Shown: positions 11,312 to 21,000 of the stretch, piece by piece | Position numbering within the stretch: position 1 is the stretch's first letter | How the letters are laid out: every line of letters begins with the position of its first letter | NCBI GenBank assembly: GCA_933822405.4 | Contig: CAKOGP040001869.1 | Span: 764,816 to 828,815, forward strand | From: Cylindrotheca closterium | Taxonomy: Eukaryota > Bacillariophyta > Bacillariophyceae > Bacillariales > Bacillariaceae | Reading direction: 5' to 3' | DNA length: 64,000 nt | The notes under the pieces: generated by a model | The model's input: only the letters and a program-made list of their open reading frames with translations | What the model was told of the DNA's origin: nothing | Databases searched by the model: none | Position numbers and translations under genes: made by a program

Positions 11312-11646
11312 GGAGCGTACATTGTTGAAGGCCGCCGGGGTTAATTTGAGAGCAACATTTGCACGGTGAACTATCCGACAGTCAATGCACAAGTAAATAG
11401 AGAATACATCAAAGAAATGCAGCTGTATTAGTATCATCTGCTGGAATTATAGTCGCTAAAATATTGTGTGACTGATCGATCGATTGATGGATTGATGGAT
11501 TGATGCCCTTGTTGCATCATGATGATTCATGTTACCTGCAGTAAATGATGAACTACTCTTTGGGCACGTTTGTCTAGCGATCCACCTCCCACCTATTGAA
11601 TCGATATCTTTGTGACTCCATAACTTGGACTCTCAGAATATGAGAG
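11312..11646. other. Intergenic, convergent
   Basis: Lies between two stop codons. It holds a short run of GATTGATG units at about 11474-11506 and otherwise nothing I can name; probably 3' ends of both transcripts. Confidence 0.5.
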
Positions 11647-13369
11647 CTACAGAAGTCCAAAGGCTCGTGCCATTATTCCGGCGAATACCATCCACAAAGT
11701 CAACGTCAGCATTTGAGCTCGCTTCCATACGACACTGTAGGCCAGATTTGTTTGCGAAATCTGGATTGCTAGCTGAGGAGGAGTGAGTCCAAACGACAAT
11801 TTGTTGAGGATCAAGCGAGCGCCAAAGTTGAGAGTCCAAAGAATCCTCTTGACAGTCAAGAGGCCTCCTGATTGACCGTATTGGAATGGAGCTCCATGTG
11901 TCGCAATCTTGACAAGAGCTTTCGTCTGGGGTTCAAAGGCAAAGAAAAGAGAAACTTTGTGAGCATTTATCTCCGATACATACGATGGAATACTCAAAAG
12001 TATCCCAATACATACCTCTGGCTTTCGAGCCTTGGCATACGAAGTTGCCATTTCTCCTGGCGTCTCGTTGTTCGTCAAGGCTTCATCTAGTGCTACGACA
12101 TCCTCGAGCCCTGAATTGACACCCTCGCCAAGGTCTGGTGGAAATGTGTGTGCTGCATCTCCCAATATGATAACGGCAGCGTTTCCTGTGTGCGATTGAA
12201 CCTGCAACTCGGGAGAATACTGGACGGGAGGCAACGTCAGACCATCATTAGCAGCAAAACGATCAAACTCTTCCTGCTCGATCATGGGGGTATCGGATCC
12301 GAAGTCTAGACGAGGAAATGCTTCAGAAAACCATTCCTTGAGCTTGTTGCCATCGCGAATCTCCCAAATGTCGTGCTTGGCGAGACGAATGACGTTCATC
12401 GCACGGGATGGAACCTCCCTACAAGGCAAAATCCCCAACGACATGGCTGTTTTTGGAGACTTGAATTGTGATCGAAGAGCATGGAACGTTTGAGTGTTGA
12501 ATGGAATCTGATACTCAGTACCATCACCAACCGGAATCTTAGCCTTTGGGTTCATGTGAAGGGTCTTGAACTTTAAGCCAGAGGAAGGCGAGCTATGAAA
12601 ATGCATGTGTGAGAGAGGCCGCAAAGGCGATGATAGATGCCATCTGTCATCACGAGAGGAGGAGGGGAATCTATGGTACTTACTTCCATCTCTTGACTTG
12701 GAATCCTTTCGGTTTCCCGTTGACCCAGTTGGAAAGTGAAGATTCCGGCTTGCTCAATGATTCTCGGACAGCCGAGTTCATACCGTCAGCTGCAATGAGG
12801 ATGGAGGACTTGTATTCCTTGCGCACCAGTGATCCATATTCATCCTTCGATTCTGTGCAAACGATAATTTCCGAGTCTGATTCAGTCTTGACGCCTCGAC
12901 AGGAAACTCCATTAACCAGAGTGATATTCTCCGTTTTTGTAGCTGCATCCAGCAAAATCTTGGTGAACTCATGTCGTGGGACCCAGAACCTTTCCCCACT
13001 GGGTCTAAAAATCGTAATCTCCTTTGGTTCCAAGTCTACCACCTCCTTAGGGTCGGCGGGGATGGAAACTAGTTGGGTAGGTCCTTGCACGCCCACACCG
13101 CGTTCCTTCAGTGGTTCATGGAGTAACGATGGAAAGAGCTTGGTCAAACGTTGGCCTCGCTCACCAATCAGAAATGGATACCCCTTGCGTGGATCATATA
13201 CATCAATGCGCTCCGCTGACTCCAGAACGGTAACTTGGTATCCATGTCGCTTGGCCAACACAAGAGCTGACGCCAATCCAACTGGACCCGAACCAACAAC
13301 GGTAGCCGTCTTGAAGCCTGAGACGACAACACAAAGCAAGCAACCAAGACCAAGGATTGAAAGAATCAT
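11647..13369 (-). CDS. FAD-dependent monooxygenase, kynurenine 3-monooxygenase-like
   Basis: Three exons: 13369-12684, 12592-12016 and 11925-11647, 513 residues. Intron 1 has GTAAG..TAG ends. Intron 2 (12015-11926) is exactly 90 bases with GTATG and a pyrimidine-rich CCCCAG acceptor; it has no stop, so read-through would insert 30 residues. Removing it gives KARKPETKALVKI, a smoother match to the family. Group A flavin monooxygenase marks: GSGPVG dinucleotide fold at residues 26-31, ADGMNSAVRE, and GDAAHTFPP near residue 373. The C-terminus has two hydrophobic stretches, as in membrane-anchored kynurenine monooxygenase. The N-terminal 18 residues look like a signal peptide followed by GF, so a plastid or secretory location is possible. 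The substrate is not determined. Confidence 0.82.
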
Positions 13370-13793
13370 TCCTGGTCGAAGATTGAAAAGATCGCTCCGA
13401 AGGATTTCTTCCTGAATTCGGTTGTTGGAATGGAATGAAGAAATGATGATGATTCCATTGCACGGTATTGCGTTTATTATTATATTGCGTCATCGTTGGA
13501 GAAATCGACCAAGCCGACTCAGTGTCTCCATTTTACAAACCATTTTCTAACGTAGACGGAAGAAAGCGGTCGAACCAATGGACTCAATAGTGACTCCATG
13601 AACGACGGTAGGGCGACCGTCATCTCAGTATTGCACCAGCAACCTAAGTCCGATCTACACATATCGAACTTGTGTGCAAGTATACTGGCAGAAAGAAAAC
13701 ACCAAGCAGAAGAACCCGAAAAGAAGGCGCCAGTTGGCTATCTTCGATAGGCAACTCAAACTCACCATCATCCTTTGGAACAACGTGTTCAAG
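13370..13793. other. Intergenic, divergent promoters
   Basis: Lies between the monooxygenase (minus strand) and a small single-span protein gene (plus strand); must hold both promoters. I see no repeats or other genes. Confidence 0.45.
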
Positions 13794-14222
13794 ATGGTAT
13801 TGTCAGCGCAACAACAACGAACCATGTAAGTTTTTAATTGTCATCGCGTGTAGATGGAATGGGACACTATATGTTTAATGATTCAATGAATAAATCCAAG
13901 GCAATGCAATGCTGAGAGAAATGGATTGGATGATGATGTTTCTCAACTTGACTGATATTATTGATTGATTCTTTTCCTTCTTGATTACAATTGCAGTAAA
14001 CTCTTGACTGCCTTTTCCACTGTTGGTGTCACAGTGCAGGCAGTCTTCTTTTCCGAGTATCACATCGAGGGACACGAAGGCGAACCGCACATATTTTCTG
14101 GCATTCAGCGGGACGCCCAAGACTGGGTGGATCGCAAGATTTACAACATTGACACGAGCAAGTTAAAGGCCGAGTCGTTACAACAACAACAAAAACAAAG
14201 GACTCCCCCGAAGAGCTCATGA
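13794..14222 (+). CDS. Small single-span membrane protein, probably mitochondrial
   Basis: Exon 1 is only 32 bases (13794-13825, MVLSAQQQRT plus two bases), followed by GTAAG. Exon 2 is 13997-14222 after TTGCAG. Joined it codes 85 residues. One hydrophobic segment follows directly (KLLTAFSTVGVTVQAVFF). Then comes a hydrophilic tail with SEYHIEGHEGEPHIFSGIQ and a Gln-rich end. The layout, a tiny N-terminus, one helix and a charged tail, is common among accessory subunits or assembly factors of respiratory complexes, but I cannot assign a family. The good splice sites and restored frame are the main support. Confidence 0.55.
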
Positions 14223-14694
14223 AAGGAAAAAAGAAACGAGACTGATGGAAACAATGAATGAATCCAGCATGAAAAACTTGTTTTGTAAATTAGCGATGAA
14301 CTGGTAATGCATTATATATTAATATATCATATATTATGCAGCAGAAATGAAAAGATCCTCAAAGAGTCGGTCGTCCAGAGATGGGTGCATCATAATTTTG
14401 TGGAGACTATAAGCCAGAAAAGAAGAATCGTCATCTGGACAATGATTCGCCTCTAGTAACGTAACGAAGTTTGAACATGTGTTTTCAAACTTGTGCTAAA
14501 AACTTTAGAGAACTCTAGTGCTCTAAACACGACAAGCAGAAGGACATTGTGCGTTTGTTCTTCTCATATCAGCCATGTCGAATGATGATCCAAGGTAATG
14601 ACATATGATCATTATTCAGGAGATTGAAAACGATACCAGCTTTTTGTTTGGTGCGTGCAACAACGTGCAACATTGTACATTTGAAATAAATCAT
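14223..14694. other. Intergenic, convergent
   Basis: Between two convergent small genes. AT-rich at 14310-14340 (TATATTAATATATC). No gene or repeat recognised. Confidence 0.45.
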
Positions 14695-15036
14695 CTATTT
14701 TCCTTTGTTATCTTGCACAAATTGAATGTACTTGGCCAAATCCATAACGTGTTTCTTGTCGAAATCATATCGTCGCTTTTCTTGCAATCGCTTGCGCTTC
14801 ATCCATGCCTTTTCGTGTTTGTCATTATACGAGTGGAGTGCCAACAAGCCTTCTCCATCGGATCTTCGTTGCTCTTGAAATCTATTGACCACCAATCCGG
14901 GGTCCTCGTGCTTGACCTTTCCCTTGCGATCCCGTCGCACCCGAACCACTTCTTGCCAGTAGCCTCGCTGTTGTTGTTCAAGGGCGATGATGGTATTATT
15001 GGGGATTCGTTTGGTTGCGGCTAATCTCAACGCCAT
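14695..15036 (-). CDS. Small basic protein, possibly mitochondrial
   Basis: Single exon, 113 residues, rich in Arg and Lys. The N-terminus MALRLAATKRIPNN is compatible with a mitochondrial presequence. The C-terminal half is predicted helical and charged (KAWMKRKRLQEKRRYDFDKK then MDLAKYIQFVQDNKGK). Size, charge and leader resemble mitochondrial ribosomal or assembly proteins, but no family was recognised. An antisense frame of similar length on the plus strand overlaps it and looks like a shadow, since the minus frame has an ordinary start and a short 5' gap to a divergent gene. Confidence 0.55.
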   Translation of the reverse strand: MALRLAATKRIPNNTIIALEQQQRGYWQEVVRVRRDRKGKVKHEDPGLVVNRFQEQRRSDGEGLLALHSYNDKHEKAWMKRKRLQEKRRYDFDKKHVMDLAKYIQFVQDNKGK

Positions 15037-15622
15037 ATTTCTGTACTGTCTTTGTGTGTGTGTGTGAAATGGGTGATTCTATTGGATAAATGGAATGAAA
15101 AAGATGTCGGTTTGGTAGTCGTCGTTGATGTTTGATGCGCTACACAACAAATAACTCATGATGCCTCGTTCAGCGAAAAGTTTGTCGTGCGTTCGTCGTC
15201 CGTTTTACGCACAAGACACGTACTTTCTTACGTCGTTCAGCGAGAAGAACGGATCGACGATGCCGACGATGAGGCCTTGATCCAGCATCGGCATTCAAGC
15301 CTCAACAAACTTCTCCTTTGTTGATTTTTCTAGGTGAGTGTTTATCAATAAGATGGAGCAACTGTGGTTTCCATTCAAGCTTTAGAACAATTACTTGTTT
15401 AGGTACTTTGTCCGGATTTTTTTGGCGGACTGGAACGGAAACTATCCGCTTGCAACCTCTTGTTGGTTGGTTGGTTGGTTGGTCAGTCAGTCAGTCATTT
15501 GAGAAAGTCCATTGCGCTAACTCTTGCCTTTTTCCCTTTTTTGCTTTTGACTTGTTACAAACAATCTGTCGCAATCACGCTGTCTCTCGCTCTCTTCAAA
15601 TTGCGCCGCAGAATAAGCAAGG
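15037..15622. promoter_or_regulatory. Divergent upstream region with simple repeats and a possible 5'UTR intron
   Basis: Lies between the small basic protein and the OSCP gene. It contains a TTGG run (15463-15482) followed directly by a TCAG run (15483-15496). A TCTAG/GTGAGTG donor at 15334 and a CCGCAG acceptor ending at 15611, 11 bases before the OSCP start, could bound a 278-base leader intron. That intron is inferred from splice sites only. Confidence 0.4.
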
Positions 15623-16252
15623 ATGTTCTCCTCATTTTCTCGCGCATCCTCAATGGCCATTCGCCGGGTTGCCGTCCGAGGCTTTGCTTCGGAGGCTTCT
15701 CACAAGCCCGTCATTCAAATTTACGGCATCCACGCCCGTTACGCCAACGCCACATACATGGCCGCCTCCAAGGCCGGTGTTTTGGAAAAGGTCGAGGGTG
15801 AACTCGCTGGGTTGGCCAAGAGCGCGGAAGAGTCTGCTGCCTTTGCCGGTTTCTTGGAGAATCCCATGATTCCTCGCGACGAAAAGTCGAAACAAATTGA
15901 GGACATGCTCAAGACCAAGGTTTCTCCCATCACTCTCAACCTTTGCACCACTTTGGCTGGAAACGCCAAATTGATTGATCTTCCCAAGGTTGCTGACACT
16001 TATGCAAGATTGATGAAGGCCAAGCGAGGACAAGTCGATGCCGTCATCATTAGTGCCGAGGCTTTGACTTCCCAACAATCCAGCCAAATCGCTGCCGCCA
16101 TCAAGGCATCCACCAAGGATGCCAAGGAGGTCGTTATTACTTCTGAAGTTGATGCTTCCATCATTGGAGGAATCCAAGTGCAAATTGGAGATCAATTCTT
16201 GGATCTTTCCGTCAAGTCGCGCATTGAGGAAATCTCCCGAACTCCCATCTAA
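15623..16252 (+). CDS. Mitochondrial ATP synthase OSCP (delta-type) subunit
   Basis: Single exon, 209 residues. Residues 1-22 (MFSSFSRASSMAIRRVAVRG) form a basic mitochondrial presequence. The OSCP/delta domain then begins at IQIYGIHARYANATYMAAS, the usual start. It ends with the signature near EVVITSEVDASIIGGIQVQIGD, followed by DLSVKSRIEEI. Length and order match mitochondrial OSCP, which ties the F1 head to the peripheral stalk. The presequence lacks a signal peptide or AF motif, so this is the mitochondrial form and not plastid AtpD. Confidence 0.95.
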   Translation: MFSSFSRASSMAIRRVAVRGFASEASHKPVIQIYGIHARYANATYMAASKAGVLEKVEGELAGLAKSAEESAAFAGFLENPMIPRDEKSKQIEDMLKTKVSPITLNLCTTLAGNAKLIDLPKVADTYARLMKAKRGQVDAVIISAEALTSQQSSQIAAAIKASTKDAKEVVITSEVDASIIGGIQVQIGDQFLDLSVKSRIEEISRTPI

Positions 16253-16901
16253 ACTACCTATTTGACTTGTGAATGGGTATTAATAATAGTACCAAGAAAA
16301 CTAATAAGAATAGAAGTGGACCTTTTTCCCATCTTGCAACTTGCAGTCGACTTGCAGGGTAGTGTATAGATGAGATACAGTAGTATTGGTGTTGCCATGA
16401 GGGCGGGACAACGAAAAAGATACATGAATATGTGCAAGAACAATGCAATGGCCCGCAAACGGCACATGGCAACGGTAAAGACAAGACACCATCCCGAGAC
16501 GGCTCAGTATACTCATGGTACTATCGGAGATACAAGAGTCAAAGACTATTTTAATACAATCGGAGACATTATTTATCCAAGTGTCAGCAGTGAGAACTTG
16601 TTGTTTATTACAACAGCCAAACAAAGCGCAAATAGTCTATTCCATTTGCAGGGAGAGATTGTAAAAAAGTCCGCAGTCTGCGATCTACTAGCACGGCCTC
16701 CTTTCGAGACACTCCTTTGAAAAGGAACAGGAAACCAACCGCCTTGCGATTGCCGATTCTCGTCTGCTGTCTTTATTTTCTTCCTCATCTCATCCTCCTC
16801 CTCCGCTGATTGATTGGAAATATGCCATGCTCATCTATGATCATAATATTATTATACAAATGGATTCAATATGCTTATATGCTGCTTCCCAAGAACCATT
16901 C
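16253..16901. other. Intergenic, convergent
   Basis: 649 bases between the stops of OSCP and Pam16. Open frames exist on both strands but none shows a recognisable protein or good context. I see no RNA gene or transposon. Confidence 0.45.
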
Positions 16902-17492
16902 TTATTGTTGCTTTCGTTCTTGTTGTTCTTCCTGTCGCTTTTCCTCTTGATATTCGCTGAGCAATTCCTTGGCTCTGTAAATCTTGGACTGCAAATAAAA
17001 ACTGCCTCCTTTGGAAACATCATTGGCGGCAAAGTATCGGTCAAATTGCTAATAATAGAAACAAGCAAACAGACAAACAGGAAACATAGGTGAGTTGAGT
17101 ATATCTGCCAATCACATTCAAATCGAGGTCAAATCATAAAAGCATTCCAATACACCGTTCCAATAAGAAAGAAGGACACATCAACTCTTCCTTCCAGTTC
17201 AAAACGTCGTCCACAAAAGCATTCAACTTCCACAGCAATCAATCCATGTGTTGCTTACTTTCTGAACCGCCTCAGGAGTTGCCTCCGCTTCCGCCAAGTT
17301 GAGCACTTGTAAGGCTTCTGACCGACTAATCTTCTTGCCAAATACTGGTGCCGCTGCTTCCGTCGCATCCACACCCGACTTTCGGGCATTCCTCAAGGCT
17401 TGTGAATAGGCAGCTGGGATGGTACGGGCCAAGACGGCAATCACAGGGACGACGATTTGGGCGAGAATCCGAGCGAGGGGTCCGGCAGCCAT
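16902..17492 (-). CDS. PAM16: Mitochondrial import motor subunit Pam16/Tim16
   Basis: Exon 1 is 17492-17259 and exon 2 is 17048-16902; the intron has GTAAG and a TTATTAG end, phase 0; 126 residues. The N-terminus (ARILAQIVVPVIAVLARTIPAAYSQALRNA) is the hydrophobic segment typical of Pam16. The J-like domain follows: ISRSEALQVLNL, then ATPEAVQKQFDRYFAAND and GGSFYLQSKIYRAKELL. There is no HPD motif, as expected: Pam16 pairs with Pam18 and restrains its stimulation of mtHsp70 at the TIM23 channel. The tail is Gln/Glu/Arg-rich. Confidence 0.95.
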
Positions 17493-18056
17493 TTTTGTTT
17501 ATTCGTTTTTGCTGTTGTTGTTGGTGCTAAAGTGTAGATGTGTGTGAACTGTAGGTTCTTGATTGTTCAGTGAACTTTTGCTAGTCACAGGTCAAACAAA
17601 TAATGCCAAAATGAATGATACAATACCAACACGACTTCGTGATGTTGTTGGTTTGGCAGATGTTTTGTGATGAGAAAGGAGAAACGATGAAAGGAAAGAA
17701 ATCGAAGGAAGCGCAGACGTGGTTTTTTCACGTTGCGCGAAAATGTGCGCGACTTTGGAGCAATGACTGACTGACTGACTGCTGTGTGCGTGCAACGGAT
17801 ATCCAAATGGGAAACCAATGTTAGTACAACAACACGAAACGCAAGTCTCAATTTGATTCATCAGTTGACACACAAACGTGTGTGACGACACACAAGTTGC
17901 AACCAAGAATTTGAGACCTTGGAGACATACGCAACACTTCCATCTTGTCACCACACACAACGTGCGATTGAAAAAACGGAGAGAAAAAAGTGAGGCATTG
18001 AAAACGGTTCCTATAGTCATTTTTTTTCTTAATCTTTCCTTGAATCAATCATCAAT
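17493..18056. other. Divergent upstream region of Pam16 and Sec16-like gene
   Basis: 564 bases between two start codons. It contains a short GACT run near 17767-17780. A minus-strand open frame of 142 codons covers much of it but has no recognisable features. A T-rich tract (18020-18042) lies just before the Sec16-like start. Confidence 0.45.
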
Positions 18057-21000
18057 ATGGCTTCTGGCGGTCCTCCTCCTGCCTTTGGCTTTCGACCGCC
18101 TCCGCCACCCAATGGCGGTGGTCCATTCCGTCCTCCACCACCACCTGGGCGGACATCATCGTATGATTCTGAAGGAGAGGAAGGTGGCGCATTGACTTCT
18201 ACCATTAATTTGGTCACATCGGCGGCGAACATGTTGTTTAAACCTCCTCCACCTCCTTCCAGTGGTAATGCTCCGCCACCGCCACAATCGATGCCACCAC
18301 CAAGGCAGCCCCCAGCTCCTATTGAAGCGACAAACTCCATGTTGGATACACCAGCCGCTGCGTTTCAGGCTCCTCCTCCTGAACTAGACCTGAGGACGAC
18401 TCCACGGAGTCAGAGTAACACGCCTCAAAGAATGACGACCATCAGTGGAGTTCCGCAAGCTGCTATCCCAACCATGCCCTCCTTGTCAGCAACGCCAACG
18501 CAGTTTCCTCCACCGAGATCCACGGCCGAAGGGTTGTTTGGGTCCAGTACTGAGCCTACTTCCACCATGATGCCACAACCAGGAGCGTCACCAATGGCAG
18601 CAGCCATGGCAGCAGCGAGTACTAGTAGTCCACAAAATGTGTTTCAGGCACCACCACCACCTGGCAATGCAGCGAGTGGGTTTCAAGGGCCATCACCCAT
18701 CATGCCACAACCAGGAGCGTCACCGATGGCAGCAGCCATGGCAGCAGTGAGTACTAGTAGTCCACAAAATGTGTTTCAGGCACCACCACCACCTGGCAAT
18801 GCAGCTAGCGGGTTTCAAGGGCCACCACCCATCATGCCACAACCAGGAGCGTCACCGATGGCAGCAGCCATGGCAGCAGCGAGTAGTACTACTACCACAC
18901 CACCCTCAAGCTTTCAACCGCCATCGTCGCCGGCAAACAATAATAATACACAACAAAAAGTACGGGGAGTCATCAATGCGGTTGCGGTTGCCAACAAATT
19001 CATGAAGATGAGCCCCAAGAGGAACCAAACAGCTTCACCAGTACCCCCCGCTTCTGCTGGAGGATTTCAGCCACCACCATCCTCGGATGCTCCCACATTG
19101 CGTGGAACCATTGGCGCTGTGGCAGTAGCCAACAAGTTTATGAGCATGGCAAACAACAACAAGTCTAAAACGAAAGAACAAGAACCACCAGCATCTCCAA
19201 AGCCAACGAGTCCAAGCCCATTGCGGGGTGTAGTCAATGCCGTGGCAGTGGCCAATAAGTTTATGAAAATGAAGAAGTCAGCGGATGATGAACCACCAGA
19301 AGGAAGAGACAATGGGCAACAATTTCAGGACAAACAGCAGGCATCACCAGCGCAACAGCTTCGAGGAGCGGTCAATGCAGTCAAGTTGACAAACACGTTG
19401 AAGGGTGGTTCAGAAAGTAGTACTCAAGACAAACAGCAGCCATCACCAGCCCAACAGCTTCGAGGAGCGGTAAATGCTGTCAAGTTAACAAATACGTTGA
19501 AGGGTGGTTCAGAGGAGCCAGCGTCACCAGCGCAACAGCTTCGAGGAGCAGTCGATGCTGTCAAGTTGACAAACACATTGAAGGGCCCAAAGGAGCCATC
19601 ATCACCAGCACAACAACTTCGAGGAGCAGTCAATGCTGTCAAGTTGACAAACACATTGAAGGGCCCAAAGGAGCCCGCATCACCAGCACAACAACTTCGA
19701 GGAGCAGTCAATGCTGTCAAGTTGACAAACACATTGAAGGGCCCAAAGGAGCCAGCATCACCAGCACAACAGCTTCGAGGAGCAGTCAATGCAGTCAAGT
19801 TGTCAAACACATTGAAGGGCCCAGAGGAGCCAGCATCACCAGCACAGCAACTTCGAGGGGCAGTGACAACCGTCACGGCTTCCAACAGTTTGGGGGCTTC
19901 CTCTCCAAAAAGGCCACCAATTCAAAAGTTTACACCACCACCATCGCCGCGAGTACACCAGGTGTCAACGAGGAGCCCAAAGACGCCATTGATCGCCAAT
20001 ACATTGCCACCAAGCAGCAGCAGCAGTCAGACGACGACGCCCATTCGAAAGTTGAATTTACCTACTCCCTCTCCACGTGCCCGCACGTTGGTTGCTGGTA
20101 TTACAACCACGCCGCATCGTCAACTCCGACTTCCTCCAAAGTCTAGTAGTACCACCTCTACCAGCAAGAATACTACACCGAGATCCAAATTTCGATTGCC
20201 GCCGCCTCGTACAAAGTCGACGACACCTGAGCCAGTGGTTAATCTCAAACCAAAGGTGGACGAAGCACCATCGATGCCAGAAACATCAGCAGCAAGCACT
20301 AGTAGCACTACTGCTGCTCCAGGCGGTGAAACAATAGCGACGCAAGCAGAGAATAGTACTTCAGCGGAATCCAAGTCCACCGAACAGTCTGCTGCAGCCG
20401 TCGAGGAAGCCCCAACACCAGCTTCTGCTTTTATGGAACCACCCAAACCAGCGGAGGATGCGTTGCCCGAAGGATGGGTCGCAACGAAGGACCCAACACT
20501 GGGAAAAATCTATTACTACAATACTGAGACTCAAGAAACCTCGTGGGAAAAACCGTTTCCGCAAGCGCCATCGACAGATAACACGATTGAAGTCTTGTCC
20601 CAATTGAACAAAACGTCTACGGAGGCGACTGCTATTTCGTCTGCGGCACCAGTGGAAGAGGAAGAACCGCAAACACACGATGCTACTGAGTGGTCCGAAG
20701 TCACGGATCCTGCTAGTGGAGAGGTATATTACTACAACGTAGTGACTCAGGAAACCTCGTGGGATCGTCCAGCAGCCATGGACCAACCACCTGTCAAGGA
20801 AAGTGAGACAGTGTCCGCGGCAGACTCCAAGGAGGAAATGCTGGCAGAAGAGTCCGTTGAGGAGACAGTTGCAGCGTCTTTGCCACAAGCACCAGCGACC
20901 GATAATACGATCGAAGTCTTGTCCCAATTGAACAAGAAATCTGCTGCAGCAACTGCTATTTCGACTGCACCATCTGTGGAAGAGGAAGAAACGGAGGCAA

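Noticed and set aside
14605..15024. 139-codon plus-strand frame opposite the small basic protein
   Set aside because: Antisense shadow; the minus frame has a better leader and context.
16370..16720. 116-codon plus-strand frame between OSCP and Pam16
   Set aside because: Composition unlike neighbouring proteins and no recognisable feature; sits in a convergent 3' region.
17592..18020. 142-codon minus-strand frame between Pam16 and the Sec16-like gene
   Set aside because: No recognisable motif, rich in Cys/Phe/Ser by chance, and covers the region needed for two promoters.
18570..19885. Regularly spaced repeats considered as CRISPR
   Set aside because: Repeats are in-frame coding units of 75 and 132 bases in a eukaryotic gene; no unique spacers or cas genes.
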